Origin: Streptomyces sp. WP-1
GTDB taxonomy: Bacteria > Actinomycetota > Actinomycetes > Streptomycetales > Streptomycetaceae
DNA: 64,000 nucleotides
Direction: 5' to 3'
NCBI RefSeq assembly: GCF_030450125.1
Contig: NZ_CP123923.1
Coordinates: 4,402,001-4,466,000 of the forward strand
Made by a program: the position numbers and the translations under genes. Under the pieces are notes generated by a model, which was not told where the DNA came from, ran no database searches, and was given only the letters and a program-made list of their open reading frames with translations. Below are positions 9,532-18,928 of the stretch, in pieces (the first letter of the stretch is position 1; every line of letters starts with the position of its first letter).

Positions 9532-10002
9532 GTGATCAAATCCCGTCCGAGAATCGTGGACCTCAGCGAGACCGAGCCCAACACCCGGCGCGGCGGCGAT
9601 CTGCGCGCCATGCTCACCCCGGCCACGGTCGGTTCCACCAGCGGCTTCATGGGTGTGGCCATCGTGCAGCCCGGCGACCGCATCGGTGAGCACTACCACC
9701 CCTACTCCGAGGAGTTCGTCTACGTCGTCTGCGGCGAGCTGGAGGTCGACCTGGACGGCGAGCCGCACGTGCTGCGTCCGGAGCAGGGGCTGATGATCCC
9801 CATCGACATGCGCCACCGGTTCCGCAACGTCGGCAAGGTGGAGGCCCGGATGGTCTTCCACCTCGGCCCGCTGGCGCCCCGCCCGCAGCTCGGGCACGTC
9901 GACACCGAGGAGACCTCGGTGATCGGCGCGGCCGCGGTGCTGACCGAGGCGGGGGCCGGGGCGGCCGGGGCGGGCGCCGACGGCGGAGGGGTCAGGTCAT
10001 GA
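9532..10002 (+). CDS. whiEII: whiE ORFII cupin protein
   Basis: 156 aa, GTG start with GGAGGA 6 nt upstream. A single cupin_2 barrel carries motif 1 as [22 protein letters not shown] (metal-binding H, H, E) and motif 2 as [21 protein letters not shown]. It ends in an Ala/Gly-rich tail. Cupins of this group in type II PKS clusters act as small cyclases or PKS accessory proteins. The stop overlaps the KS-alpha start (ATGA at 9999-10002), so translation is likely coupled. Confidence 0.9.
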   Translation: MIKSRPRIVDLSETEPNTRRGGDLRAMLTPATVGSTSGFMGVAIVQPGDRIGEHYHPYSEEFVYVVCGELEVDLDGEPHVLRPEQGLMIPIDMRHRFRNVGKVEARMVFHLGPLAPRPQLGHVDTEETSVIGAAAVLTEAGAGAAGAGADGGGVRS

Positions 10003-11258
10003 ACCGGCGCGTGGCGGTCACCGGCATAGGCATCGTCGCCCCGGGCGGCATCGGCACCCCCGCGTTCTGGGATCTGCTCGCGCACGGCCGGACCGCGACG
10101 CGGGGCATCACCTTCTTCGACCCCTCCCAGCTGCGGTCGCGGATCGCCGCCGAGTGCGACTTCGACCCGGCGGCGCACGGCCTGGACGCCGAGCAGGTGG
10201 AACGGGCGGACCGCTACATCCAGTTCGCGCTGGTCGCGGGCGACGAGGCGGTCCGCGACTCCGGCCTCGACCTGGCGCGGGAGGACCCCTGGCGGATCGC
10301 GGTGTCGGTGGGCACCGCGGTCGGCGGCACCACCCGCCTGGAGAACGACTACGTGCTGGTCAGTCACGGCGGCGAGCGCTGGGACGTGGACCACGAGCGG
10401 GCGCGGCCCCAGCTGCACCGGGCGTTCTCCCCGAGCACCGCGGCCTCCGCCGTGGCGGAACGATTCGGCGCCCAGGGTCCGGTGCAGACCGTCTCCACCG
10501 GCTGCACCTCGGGCCTGGACGCCGTCGGATACGCCTTCCACACCGTCCAGGAGGGCCGGGCCGACATCTGCATAGCCGGTGCGTCCGACTCGCCCATATC
10601 CCCCATCACCATGGCCTGCTTCGACGCGATCAAGGCCACGTCACCGAACAACGACGACCCCGCGCACGCCTCCAAGCCCTTCGACAACAACCGTGACGGC
10701 TTCGTCATGGGCGAGGGCGGCGCGGTGCTCGTCCTGGAGGAGCTGGAGCACGCACGGGCCCGCGGCGCGCACGTCTACTGCGAGCTGGGCGGCTACGCGA
10801 CCTTCGGCAACGCCTACCACATGACCGGTCTGACCAAGGAGGGCCTGGAGATGGCGCGGGCCATCTCGACCGCCCTCGACCAGGCCAGGCTCGACCCCAC
10901 GGCGATCGACTACGTCAACGCGCACGGCTCCGGCACCCGGCAGAACGACCGCCATGAGACGGCGGCCGTCAAGCGGGCGCTCGGGCAGCACGCCTACGAC
11001 ACCCCGATGAGCTCCATCAAGTCCATGGTGGGCCACTCCCTCGGGGCGATCGGCGCCATCGAACTGGTCGCCTGCGTACTGGCCCTGGCCGAGCAGGCCG
11101 TACCGCCGACCGCGAACTACGAGACCCCCGACCCCGAGTGCGACCTCGACTACGTGCCGCGTACCGCCCGCGAGCGGAAGCTGACCAGCGTGCTCTCCGT
11201 GGGCAGCGGGTTCGGCGGCTTCCAGTCCGCGGTGATCCTGACCCGGCCGAGGGAGTGA
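9999..11258 (+). CDS. whiEIII: Ketosynthase alpha of the spore-pigment PKS (whiE ORFIII)
   Basis: 419 aa. It catalyses decarboxylative condensation of malonyl units on the ACP to build the poly-beta-keto chain. All catalytic residues are present at the positions known for type II KS-alpha: nucleophile C169 ([10 protein letters not shown]), H309 ([11 protein letters not shown]), K341 (SSIKSM) and H346 (VGHSLGA). The thiolase fold is complete (N-terminal [16 protein letters not shown]-terminal [13 protein letters not shown]). It is translationally coupled to the cupin upstream and pairs with the KS-beta 7 bp downstream. Confidence 0.96.
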   Translation: MNRRVAVTGIGIVAPGGIGTPAFWDLLAHGRTATRGITFFDPSQLRSRIAAECDFDPAAHGLDAEQVERADRYIQFALVAGDEAVRDSGLDLAREDPWRIAVSVGTAVGGTTRLENDYVLVSHGGERWDVDHERARPQLHRAFSPSTAASAVAERFGAQGPVQTVSTGCTSGLDAVGYAFHTVQEGRADICIAGASDSPISPITMACFDAIKATSPNNDDPAHASKPFDNNRDGFVMGEGGAVLVLEELEHARARGAHVYCELGGYATFGNAYHMTGLTKEGLEMARAISTALDQARLDPTAIDYVNAHGSGTRQNDRHETAAVKRALGQHAYDTPMSSIKSMVGHSLGAIGAIELVACVLALAEQAVPPTANYETPDPECDLDYVPRTARERKLTSVLSVGSGFGGFQSAVILTRPRE

Positions 11259-11265
11259 GGACGAG

Positions 11266-12510
11266 ATGAGCGAACCCCAGGACCGGCGCGCGGCCGTCAC
11301 CGGCATCGGCGTCGTCGCGCCCAACGGCGTCAGCACCGACACCTTCTGGAAGGCCACCCACGAGGGACTCAGCGTCCTGGACCGGGTGACCCGCGAGGGA
11401 TGTGAGCGCCTGCCGCTGAAGGTGGCCGGCGAGGTCCGCGCCTTCGACGCGGCGGACACCATCGAGGAGCGCTTCCTCGTGCAGACCGACCGCTTCACCC
11501 ACTACGCCATGGCCGCGGCCGACTTCGCGCTCACCGACGCCCGGCTCGGCCAGGCCGACACCGACCAGTCGCCGTACTCCATCGGCGTGGTCACCGCCGC
11601 GGGCTCCGGCGGCGGCGAGTTCGGCCAGCGCGAGCTCCAGCGGCTGTGGGGCAAGGGCAGCCGGTTCGTGGGGCCGTACCAGTCCATCGCCTGGTTCTAC
11701 GCCGCGAGCACCGGCCAGGTCTCCATCCGCCGCGGCTTCAAGGGCCCCTGCTCGGTCGTCGCCTCCGACGAGGCCGGCGGTCTGGACTCCCTCGCGCACG
11801 CGGCCCGGGCGGTGCGGCGCGGCACCGACGCGATCGTGGCCGGCTCCACCGAGGCGCCGCTCGCGCCGTACTCGGTGGTCTGCCAGCTCGGCTACGAGGA
11901 GCTGAGCCGCGAGAGCGAACCGGGGCGCGCCTACCGGCCGTTCACGAAGGACGCGTGCGGGTTCGTGCCCGCCGAGGGCGGCGCGATGCTCGTGGTGGAG
12001 GCCGCCGGTGCCGCCCGGGCGCGCGGTGCCGACATCCGGGCCTTCGTCGCCGGGCACGCGGCGACCTTCACCGGCGCCTCCCGGTGGGCGGAGTCCCGCG
12101 CGGGTCTCGCCCAGGCCATCCGGCAGGCGCTGGCCGAGGCGGAGTGCGCGCCCGAGGAGGTCGACGTCGTCTTCGCCGACGCCCTCGGGGTGCCGGCGGC
12201 CGACCGGGCCGAGGCGCTGGCCATCGCCGACGCCCTCGGTGCCCATGGCACCCGGGTGCCGGTCACCGCCCCCAAGACCGGCACGGGACGCGGCTACTGC
12301 GCGGCCCCGGTGCTGGACTCCGCGGCGGCCGTGCTCGCGATGGAGCACGGACTGATCCCGCCGACCCCGAACGTCCACGACGTCTGCCACGACCTCGACC
12401 TCGTCACCGGCCGCGCCCGGGTCGCCGAGCCGCGCACCGCGCTGGTCCTCAGCCGCGGCCTCATGGGGTCGAACTCGGCGCTGGTGCTGCGGCATCCCAG
12501 CGCACGGTGA
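11266..12510 (+). CDS. whiEIV: Ketosynthase beta / chain-length factor (whiE ORFIV)
   Basis: 414 aa. It forms the heterodimer with KS-alpha and sets chain length. The nucleophile is absent, as expected: the position equivalent to C169 is E169 (VVASDEAGGLDSL). Most chain-length factors carry glutamine there, and glutamate is unusual enough to check. The thiolase fold is otherwise intact, ending SNSALVLR. The start is ATG 11266 with a GAGGACG site. The gene is tightly packed in the operon. Confidence 0.94.
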   Translation: MSEPQDRRAAVTGIGVVAPNGVSTDTFWKATHEGLSVLDRVTREGCERLPLKVAGEVRAFDAADTIEERFLVQTDRFTHYAMAAADFALTDARLGQADTDQSPYSIGVVTAAGSGGGEFGQRELQRLWGKGSRFVGPYQSIAWFYAASTGQVSIRRGFKGPCSVVASDEAGGLDSLAHAARAVRRGTDAIVAGSTEAPLAPYSVVCQLGYEELSRESEPGRAYRPFTKDACGFVPAEGGAMLVVEAAGAARARGADIRAFVAGHAATFTGASRWAESRAGLAQAIRQALAEAECAPEEVDVVFADALGVPAADRAEALAIADALGAHGTRVPVTAPKTGTGRGYCAAPVLDSAAAVLAMEHGLIPPTPNVHDVCHDLDLVTGRARVAEPRTALVLSRGLMGSNSALVLRHPSAR

Positions 12511-12529
12511 ACAGCAAAGGAGGAGAGCA

Positions 12530-13265
<736 letters not shown>

Positions 13266-13295
13266 GCGCCACCGCACCGGAAGGGAGGCACCACC

Positions 13296-13619
13296 GTGCA
13301 CCAGGCCCTGATCGTCGCCCGGATGGCCCCGGGCTCGGCCCCCGACATCGCGAAGATCTTCGAGGAGTCCGACCGGGGGGAGCTGCCCCACCTCGTGGGC
13401 GTCACCCGGCGCAGCCTCTTCCAGTTCGGCGATGTGTACATGCACCTCATCGAGTCCGAGCGCGAGCCCGGCCCGGCCATCGCCAAGGTCACCGAACACC
13501 CCGAGTTCCGGGGCGTCAGCGAACGGCTGACGGCATACGTCAGCGCGTACGACCCGGAGACCTGGCGCTCCCCCAAGGACGCGATGGCGCGCCGCTTCTA
13601 CCTCTGGGAGCGCTCCTGA
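13296..13619 (+). CDS. whiEVII: TcmI-type polyketide cyclase (whiE ORFVII)
   Basis: 107 aa, GTG start with AAGGGAGG 7 nt upstream. A ferredoxin-like alpha+beta cyclase of the TcmI family: RMAPGSAPDIAKIFEESDRGELPHLVG, then LFQFGDVYMHLIE. It catalyses a late ring closure. It is the last gene of the ORFI-VII operon and is followed by a very strong hairpin. Confidence 0.93.
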   Translation: MHQALIVARMAPGSAPDIAKIFEESDRGELPHLVGVTRRSLFQFGDVYMHLIESEREPGPAIAKVTEHPEFRGVSERLTAYVSAYDPETWRSPKDAMARRFYLWERS

Positions 13620-13640
13620 CACGCGCGTCCGCGTCGCGTA

Positions 13641-13688
13641 AACGCCGGTCGCCGGGCCCGTGGTGCAGCGGGCCCGGCGACCGGCGTT
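13641..13688. terminator. Strong bidirectional terminator at the end of the whiE operon
   Basis: A perfect 20-bp stem (13641-13660 with 13669-13688) has an 8-nt loop TGGTGCAG. It lies between the convergent whiE ORFVII and O-methyltransferase genes, 21 bp and 18 bp from their stops. Confidence 0.9.
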
Positions 13689-13706
13689 CGCACGCGGCGT
13701 CGCCGG

Positions 13707-14771
13707 TCACGCGCTCACATGGCACTCGAACGCGTGCAGGTACGGGTTCACCGGCCGGACGGTGTCCACGGCGAGGCCCGCCGCGGTGAGCCGGCTCACC
13801 ATGCTGTCGGTGGTGTGCTTGGCCCCGCCGACGTTGAGGAGCAGCAGCAGGTCCATCGCGGTGCTGAACCGCATCGACGGGGTGTCGTCGACGAGGTTCT
13901 CGATGACGATCACCCGGGTCCCGGGCCCGCCCGCCTGGACGACGTTGTGCAGCAGCCGGGCCGTGCTCTCGTCGTCCCACTCCAGGATGTTCTTGATGAT
14001 GTAGACGTCCGCCTTGACCGGGATCGCCTCGCGGACGTCGCCCGGCACGATCTGCGCGCGGCCGGCCAGGTCGCCGCCCTCGCGCAGCCTCGGCAGCGCG
14101 TTCTCCACCACCCGGGGCAGGTCCAGCAGACTGCCCCGCATCTGCGGGTACTTGTCCAGCAGGCAGGCCACCACATGCCCCTGGCCGCCGCCGAGGTCGG
14201 CGACGGACGCGGACCCCGACAGGTCGAGCAGGGCCGCGACCTCCCGCGCCGACTGCTCGCTGGACCGGGTCATCGCCCGGTTGAAGACGTCCGCGGACTC
14301 CGGCGCGTCCTCGTTCAGGTAGGTGAAGAACTCCTTGCCGAACAGGCCCTCCACCACGTTGCGGCCGCTGCGCACCGCCTCGTCCAGCTTGGGCCAGGCG
14401 GCCCAGGTCCACGGTTCGGTGCACCACAGCGCGATGGCGCGCAGGCTGTTCGGGTCGTCCTCGCGCAGCAGCCGGGACATGTCGGTGTGCGCGAAGGTGC
14501 CGTCGGGCCGCTCGGTGAAGACGCCGTAGCAGGCCAGGGCCCGCAGCATGCGGCGCAGCGGCTTGGGTTCGGCGTGCACCTCGGCCGCCAGGGCCTCGGC
14601 GCTCTGCGGGGTGTCCCCGAGGGCGTCCGGCACGCCGAGGCGGGCGGCGGCCCGTACGGCGGCGGACAGGGCCGCCCCGAAGACGAGTTCGCGCAGCCGC
14701 ATCGGCGGGGGCGGGGCGGTCGGGGCCTGGGCGGTGGCCGTGTTCGGCGGTGCCGTCTCAGCGGTGGTCAT
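13707..14771 (-). CDS. Polyketide O-methyltransferase (TcmN/TcmO-like, class I SAM)
   Basis: 354 aa. An N-terminal dimerisation winged helix (MRLRELVFGAALSAAVRAAARLG, LRRMLRALACYGVF) is followed by the SAM domain with motif I VADLGGGQGHVVACLL, the acidic D in GSLLDLPRVVENA, and the catalytic region IIKNILEWDDE. It is built like the O-methyltransferases of aromatic polyketide pathways (tetracenomycin type). Start ATG 14771 with GAAGGAAGG. It is convergent to the whiE operon behind a shared terminator, so a role in modifying the spore pigment is plausible but inferred. I do not recall it in the S. coelicolor whiE locus. Confidence 0.85.
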   Translation of the reverse strand: MTTAETAPPNTATAQAPTAPPPPMRLRELVFGAALSAAVRAAARLGVPDALGDTPQSAEALAAEVHAEPKPLRRMLRALACYGVFTERPDGTFAHTDMSRLLREDDPNSLRAIALWCTEPWTWAAWPKLDEAVRSGRNVVEGLFGKEFFTYLNEDAPESADVFNRAMTRSSEQSAREVAALLDLSGSASVADLGGGQGHVVACLLDKYPQMRGSLLDLPRVVENALPRLREGGDLAGRAQIVPGDVREAIPVKADVYIIKNILEWDDESTARLLHNVVQAGGPGTRVIVIENLVDDTPSMRFSTAMDLLLLLNVGGAKHTTDSMVSRLTAAGLAVDTVRPVNPYLHAFECHVSA

Positions 14772-14829
14772 CTGCCGCCTTCCTTCGTTCTCGGCGTGCG
14801 TCGGTCCAGCGGGGGCAGGGGGCGGGCGG

Positions 14830-15933
14830 TCAGCACAGGCCGGCGGGCTTGGAGACCCGGCAGGCGTTGTGGTCGAAGGTGTTGCCGATGCCCTTGGTCT
14901 CGGTGTTCACCAGGTCCGCGGGGGCGTTGCGGGCCAGCGCGTTGCCGCTGACGCGGTTGTGGTCGTTGGTGACGCCCACGAAGCTCTTGAACAGCACGAT
15001 GCCGCCCGACAGCGGGGACTTGCCCGAGTTGTTGGTGACCCGGTTGCCGTCCACCACGGTCTTCTCGGTGCCGGTCAGCACGATGCCGGAGCCCTGGATG
15101 GCGGGCAGCCGGTCGGTCTTGGGGCAGGACTTGTTGTTCGCGGTGACGTCGTTGAAGGCGACCTCCAGGTCACCGGCCTTCGGCTTGTTCTCGTCGCCGA
15201 CGACGAACACCCCGGCGCAGTTGCCCGCGATGTAGTTCTCGGCCACCGAGAGGTTGCGCAGCCGCCGCACGGTGACGCCGATGCGGTTGCCCTCCAGCCG
15301 GTTGTGGTCGATCACCGTCCGCCGGGTGTCGAGGGCGCCGGCCTCCTCGGTGATGGTGTTGGCGAGGAAGACGCCCGCGTCGCCGTTGCCCTGCGCGTAG
15401 TTGCCGACGATGTGCCCGTGCACGGAACGCTCCTGGGCGATGCCCCACACGGCGTTCTTGACGGCCTGGACGCCCCGTACGGTCATGGTGTCCGTCGCCA
15501 TGCCGAACACCCCGGCGCGGCTGAAGCCGGTCACCTTCAGATCGGCGACGGTGACGCCCTCGACGTTCGTCGTCCTGGTGCCGATCACACAGATGCCGTT
15601 GCCGCCCTCGGCGCAGCTCTTGGTGGCCTTGGTGTTCTTGCCGGGCGCCGTGCCCGCCGTCGTCTTCGCGGCGGGCTCGATCACCGTGGCCGGTCCCAGC
15701 CCGCGCAGGGTGACCCGCGGCGTGCCGATGGTGACGCTCTCCTTGTAGGTGCCGGGGAGCACCAGCACGGTGTCGCCGGGCCGCGCGCTGTTCACGGCCT
15801 TCTGGATCGATTCACCCCGGTGGACCACGAGGGTCTGGTGGAGGGCGGCCGCGGGGGAGGCGCCCAGACCGATTCCCGAACCGACGAGGGCCGCGACGGC
15901 ACTCGCGGCGTAAGCGATGTGACATCTCTTCAT
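14830..15933 (-). CDS. Secreted right-handed parallel beta-helix protein
   Basis: 367 aa from ATG 15933 (MKRCHIAYAA). A signal peptide (to about ASPAAA, residue ~30) is followed by RGESIQKAVNSARPGDTVLVLPGTY, the usual opening of pectate-lyase-like beta-helices. Coils with repeated N/D-G-N turns (VHGHIVGNYAQGNGDAGVFL, RTVIDHNRLEGNRIGVTVRR) follow to the end. No catalytic carbohydrate-active residues could be assigned, so it may bind or process a polymer. The open frame runs far upstream to 16830 but only the part from 15933 has a signal peptide. Divergent from the next gene across 87 bp. Confidence 0.8.
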   Translation of the reverse strand: MKRCHIAYAASAVAALVGSGIGLGASPAAALHQTLVVHRGESIQKAVNSARPGDTVLVLPGTYKESVTIGTPRVTLRGLGPATVIEPAAKTTAGTAPGKNTKATKSCAEGGNGICVIGTRTTNVEGVTVADLKVTGFSRAGVFGMATDTMTVRGVQAVKNAVWGIAQERSVHGHIVGNYAQGNGDAGVFLANTITEEAGALDTRRTVIDHNRLEGNRIGVTVRRLRNLSVAENYIAGNCAGVFVVGDENKPKAGDLEVAFNDVTANNKSCPKTDRLPAIQGSGIVLTGTEKTVVDGNRVTNNSGKSPLSGGIVLFKSFVGVTNDHNRVSGNALARNAPADLVNTETKGIGNTFDHNACRVSKPAGLC

Positions 15934-16020
15934 ACTGGGTACGTTATGACCGAATAATCCGTAGATGTGTGGATAAGCCAATCGGCGGCGTGTCCGCGCG
16001 AGGGGACGCATACTGGCGAC

Positions 16021-16686
16021 GTGACCCGGGCCGGCCGCCTCCGCCGTGGACTCGGGGCGGTCGCGGCCTATGTCCGCAGCGCCCCGGGCACCTACGTCTG
16101 GCTGGCGGTCCTGTTCGTCACCACCGTCGCGGTGCACCACATGTCGCCCGGGTTCGAGCAGCACTTCCTGCGCCGCAGGTCCACCAACATCCACGAGCTG
16201 TCCCGCACCCCGCTGCGGGTGCTGGTCACCAGCGCGATGTGGATCGACGGCGGGCGCTGGCTGCCGTACGCGTTCCTGTACACGGTCTTCCACGCCCCGG
16301 CCGAGCGCTGGCTCGGCACCGCCCGCTGGCTCGTGGTGTGCGCGGCGGCCCATGTGCTCGCGTCCCTGGTCAGCGAGGGCCTGCTGCTGAAGGCGATCCG
16401 GGACGGCATCGCGCCCCACTCGGCGGTGTACACCCTTGACATCGGCGTCAGTTACGCCCTGGCCGGCGTCATCGGCGTCCTCACCTACCGCCTTACGGCC
16501 CCCTGGCGCTACGCCTACCTCGCCGTCGCCGCCGTCGTCTTCGCGCTGCCCCTGACCGAGACGCCCACCTTCACCGACACCGGACATTTCCTCGCGCTGC
16601 TGATCGGCCTGGCCTGCTATCCGCTGACCAGAGGCCGCGGAAAAGCATGGAATCCGAAGGAGACACTGACCGCGCTCAAGGGTTAG
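16021..16686 (+). CDS. Rhomboid-like membrane protein
   Basis: 221 aa from GTG 16021 (VTRAGRLRRG). About six membrane helices: APGTYVWLAVLFVTTVAVHH, then SAMWIDGGRWLPYAFLYTVF and WLVVCAAAHVLASLVSEG, SYALAGVIGVLTYRL, YAYLAVAAVVFALPL and FLALLIGLACYPL. The architecture recalls rhomboid-like proteins, but I do not see a clear GxSx and H catalytic pair, so it may be an inactive relative. It sits 10 bp upstream of the amine-oxidase-like flavoprotein. Confidence 0.7.
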   Translation: MTRAGRLRRGLGAVAAYVRSAPGTYVWLAVLFVTTVAVHHMSPGFEQHFLRRRSTNIHELSRTPLRVLVTSAMWIDGGRWLPYAFLYTVFHAPAERWLGTARWLVVCAAAHVLASLVSEGLLLKAIRDGIAPHSAVYTLDIGVSYALAGVIGVLTYRLTAPWRYAYLAVAAVVFALPLTETPTFTDTGHFLALLIGLACYPLTRGRGKAWNPKETLTALKG

Positions 16687-16696
16687 GTTCCCGGCC

Positions 16697-18103
16697 ATGA
16701 GCAGCTCGGCAAGCAGTGTCGTGAACGGTGGCATCTCCTTCTGGTACACGGACGACGGCCTCCCGGCGGTACGGGAACCGCTGCCCGGCGACGCCACCGC
16801 GGACGTGGTGATCGTCGGCGGCGGGTACACCGGCCTGTGGACCGCGTACTACCTGAAGAAGGCCGCGCCCTTCCTGCGGATCACCGTCCTGGAGCAGAAG
16901 TTCTGCGGATACGGCGCCTCCGGCCGCAACGGCGGCTGGCTGTACAACGGCATCGCGGGCCGCGACCGGTACGCCGGGCTGCACGGCCGGGAGGCCGCGG
17001 TCCGCCTCCAGCAGGCGATGAACGACACCGTGGACGAGGTGATCGCGGTCGCCGGGGCCGAGGGCATCGACGCCGACCTGCACAAGGGCGGCGTCCTGGA
17101 GGTGGCCACCACACCCGCGCAGCTGGCCCGGCTGCGGGCCTTCCACGAGCACGAGCTGTCGTACGGCGAGAAGGACCGGGAGCTGTACGGCGCCCGGGAG
17201 ACGGCCGAGCGGATCCGGGTCGCGGACGCCGTCGGCTCCGCCTGGACCCCGCACGGCGCCCGGCTCAACCCGGCGAAGCTGGTGAAGGGCCTGGCGGCGA
17301 CGGTCGAGGCGCTCGGCGTGGTGATCCACGAGATGACCCCGGTGACCGAGATCCGCCCCAAGCACGCCGTCACCCCCTACGGCACCGTCCGCGCCCCCTA
17401 CGTGCTGCGCTGCACCGAGGGCTTCACCGCCTCCCTCAAGGGCCAGAAGCGGACCTGGCTGCCGATGAACTCCTCGATGATCGCCACCGAGCCGCTGACC
17501 GAGGAGCAGTGGGCGGCGATCGGCTGGGCGGGCCGCGAGACGCTGGGCGACATGGCGCACGCCTACATGTACGCGCAGCGCACCGCCGACGGCCGGATCG
17601 CGCTGGGCGGGCGCGGGGTGCCGTACCGCTTCGGCTCGCGCACGGACAACGACGGGCGCACCCAGCGGGCGACCGTCGAGGCGCTGCGGGACATCCTGGT
17701 GCGCTTCTTCCCGTCCCTGGCCGGGGTCGCCGTCACCCACGCCTGGTCCGGTGTGCTCGGGGTGCCGCGCGACTGGTGCGCCACCGTCACCCTCGACCGC
17801 GCCACCGGCCTCGGCTGGGCTGGCGGTTACGTCGGCTCCGGCGTCGCCACCGCCAACCTCGCCGCCCGCACCCTGCGCGACCTCGTCCAGCAGGACTCCG
17901 GGCAGGCCGGCCGCACCGAGCTGACCGAACTGCCCTGGGTCGGCCACAAGGTCCGCAAGTGGGAGCCCGAGCCCCTGCGCTGGCTCGGCGTCCACGGCAT
18001 GTACGCCACCTACCACACGGCCGACCGCCGCGAGCGCCGCCACCCGGCGACGGAGTCCTCGCGGCTGGCGAAGGTGGCGGACCGGGTGGCCGGACGGCAC
18101 TGA
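16697..18103 (+). CDS. FAD-dependent amine oxidoreductase (DAO family, PuuB-like)
   Basis: 468 aa. The N-terminal dinucleotide motif VVIVGGGYTGLWTAYYLKK is followed by GYGASGRNGGW, which marks the DAO/gamma-glutamylputrescine-oxidase group. The C-terminal FAD motif is AGGYVGSGVATANLAARTLRDL. The likely reaction is oxidative deamination of an amine such as a glutamylated polyamine; the substrate is not defined. It is separated by 10 bp from the rhomboid-like gene, so they are probably co-transcribed. Confidence 0.82.
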   Translation: MSSSASSVVNGGISFWYTDDGLPAVREPLPGDATADVVIVGGGYTGLWTAYYLKKAAPFLRITVLEQKFCGYGASGRNGGWLYNGIAGRDRYAGLHGREAAVRLQQAMNDTVDEVIAVAGAEGIDADLHKGGVLEVATTPAQLARLRAFHEHELSYGEKDRELYGARETAERIRVADAVGSAWTPHGARLNPAKLVKGLAATVEALGVVIHEMTPVTEIRPKHAVTPYGTVRAPYVLRCTEGFTASLKGQKRTWLPMNSSMIATEPLTEEQWAAIGWAGRETLGDMAHAYMYAQRTADGRIALGGRGVPYRFGSRTDNDGRTQRATVEALRDILVRFFPSLAGVAVTHAWSGVLGVPRDWCATVTLDRATGLGWAGGYVGSGVATANLAARTLRDLVQQDSGQAGRTELTELPWVGHKVRKWEPEPLRWLGVHGMYATYHTADRRERRHPATESSRLAKVADRVAGRH

Positions 18104-18277
18104 GGCGCCGTGCGTTGGTCCCCTGACGAAAGCGGAACGGGATCATGACAGAAACGCGACCTCGGGCGGCCAGTATGATCACCGCCGCACATCAGCCAGA
18201 TGAATGACCGGGTCCGCTTTGCCACGGCAACCGTGCGGCGGACCCGCATTTCTTCTACGGGGAGAGGTTCTCTTTTC

Positions 18278-18928
18278 ATGCGTATACGGGTCGCCACCGG
18301 TGTTCCCACCGTCGCCGCGATAGCCGCCTGCGGGCTGCTGCTCACCGGGTGCAACGACGATTCCGGCTCGGGCGCCGGCTCCGCGTCCTCGCCCGCGCCG
18401 ACCGCGTCGGCCCCGGCCGGCAGCTCCGCCCCGGCGGCGTCGCCCTCGCGGTCGGCCGCCGGGAACGGGGGCGCCGCCACCGGTACCGCCGTGCCCGTGA
18501 ACAAGACGATCGACGACGACGTGATGGGCGAGAAGGCCACCGTCATCAAGTACGTCAAGGACTTCCAGCCGTCGGCGGCGGCGAAGGCCAAGTTCTCGGC
18601 GCTCGCGGACGAGAAGGTCGTCCTGGTCGACGTCACGGTCACCGCCAGCTCGAAGTACTACGACAGCTTCGGCGCCACGTCCTTCTACCTCACCGGCATG
18701 CCCAACGGCATCGACCAGGCGAGCACCACCATCCTCGACGACGAGATCAAGGCGGCCGGCTACCCGCCGCTGAAGGACGCCGAGACCGGCAAGACCTCGA
18801 CCGGATGGGTCGTCTTCACACCCGCCAAGGACGCGGACAAGCTCGTCCTGCGCTACAAGCGCCTGGCGGCCAAGGCCTCCGACGGCACGAACATCACCGC
18901 GAAGAACTTCGACGTCCCGCTCGACTGA
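18278..18928 (+). CDS. Lipoprotein of unknown function
   Basis: 216 aa from ATG 18278, with GGGGAGAGG upstream. Lipobox LLTG-C25 gives a diacylated cysteine, followed by a Ser/Ala/Pro linker of ~50 residues and a small globular domain (TIDDDVMGEKATVIKYVKDF, then VVLVDVTVTASSKYYDSFG) that resembles DUF4352-type extracellular beta domains. The role is unknown. Its last 35 bp overlap the 3' end of the convergent MFS gene. Confidence 0.78.
   Translation: MRIRVATGVPTVAAIAACGLLLTGCNDDSGSGAGSASSPAPTASAPAGSSAPAASPSRSAAGNGGAATGTAVPVNKTIDDDVMGEKATVIKYVKDFQPSAAAKAKFSALADEKVVLVDVTVTASSKYYDSFGATSFYLTGMPNGIDQASTTILDDEIKAAGYPPLKDAETGKTSTGWVVFTPAKDADKLVLRYKRLAAKASDGTNITAKNFDVPLD

Noticed and set aside
8404..9897. 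Minus-strand open frame over whiE ORFI and ORFII
   Set aside because: A shadow of high-GC third positions; the plus-strand genes carry the family motifs.
14830..16830. Beta-helix protein read as a 666-aa protein
   Set aside because: The upstream 299 residues overlap the divergent rhomboid-like gene and lack a signal peptide; the signal peptide begins at ATG 15933.
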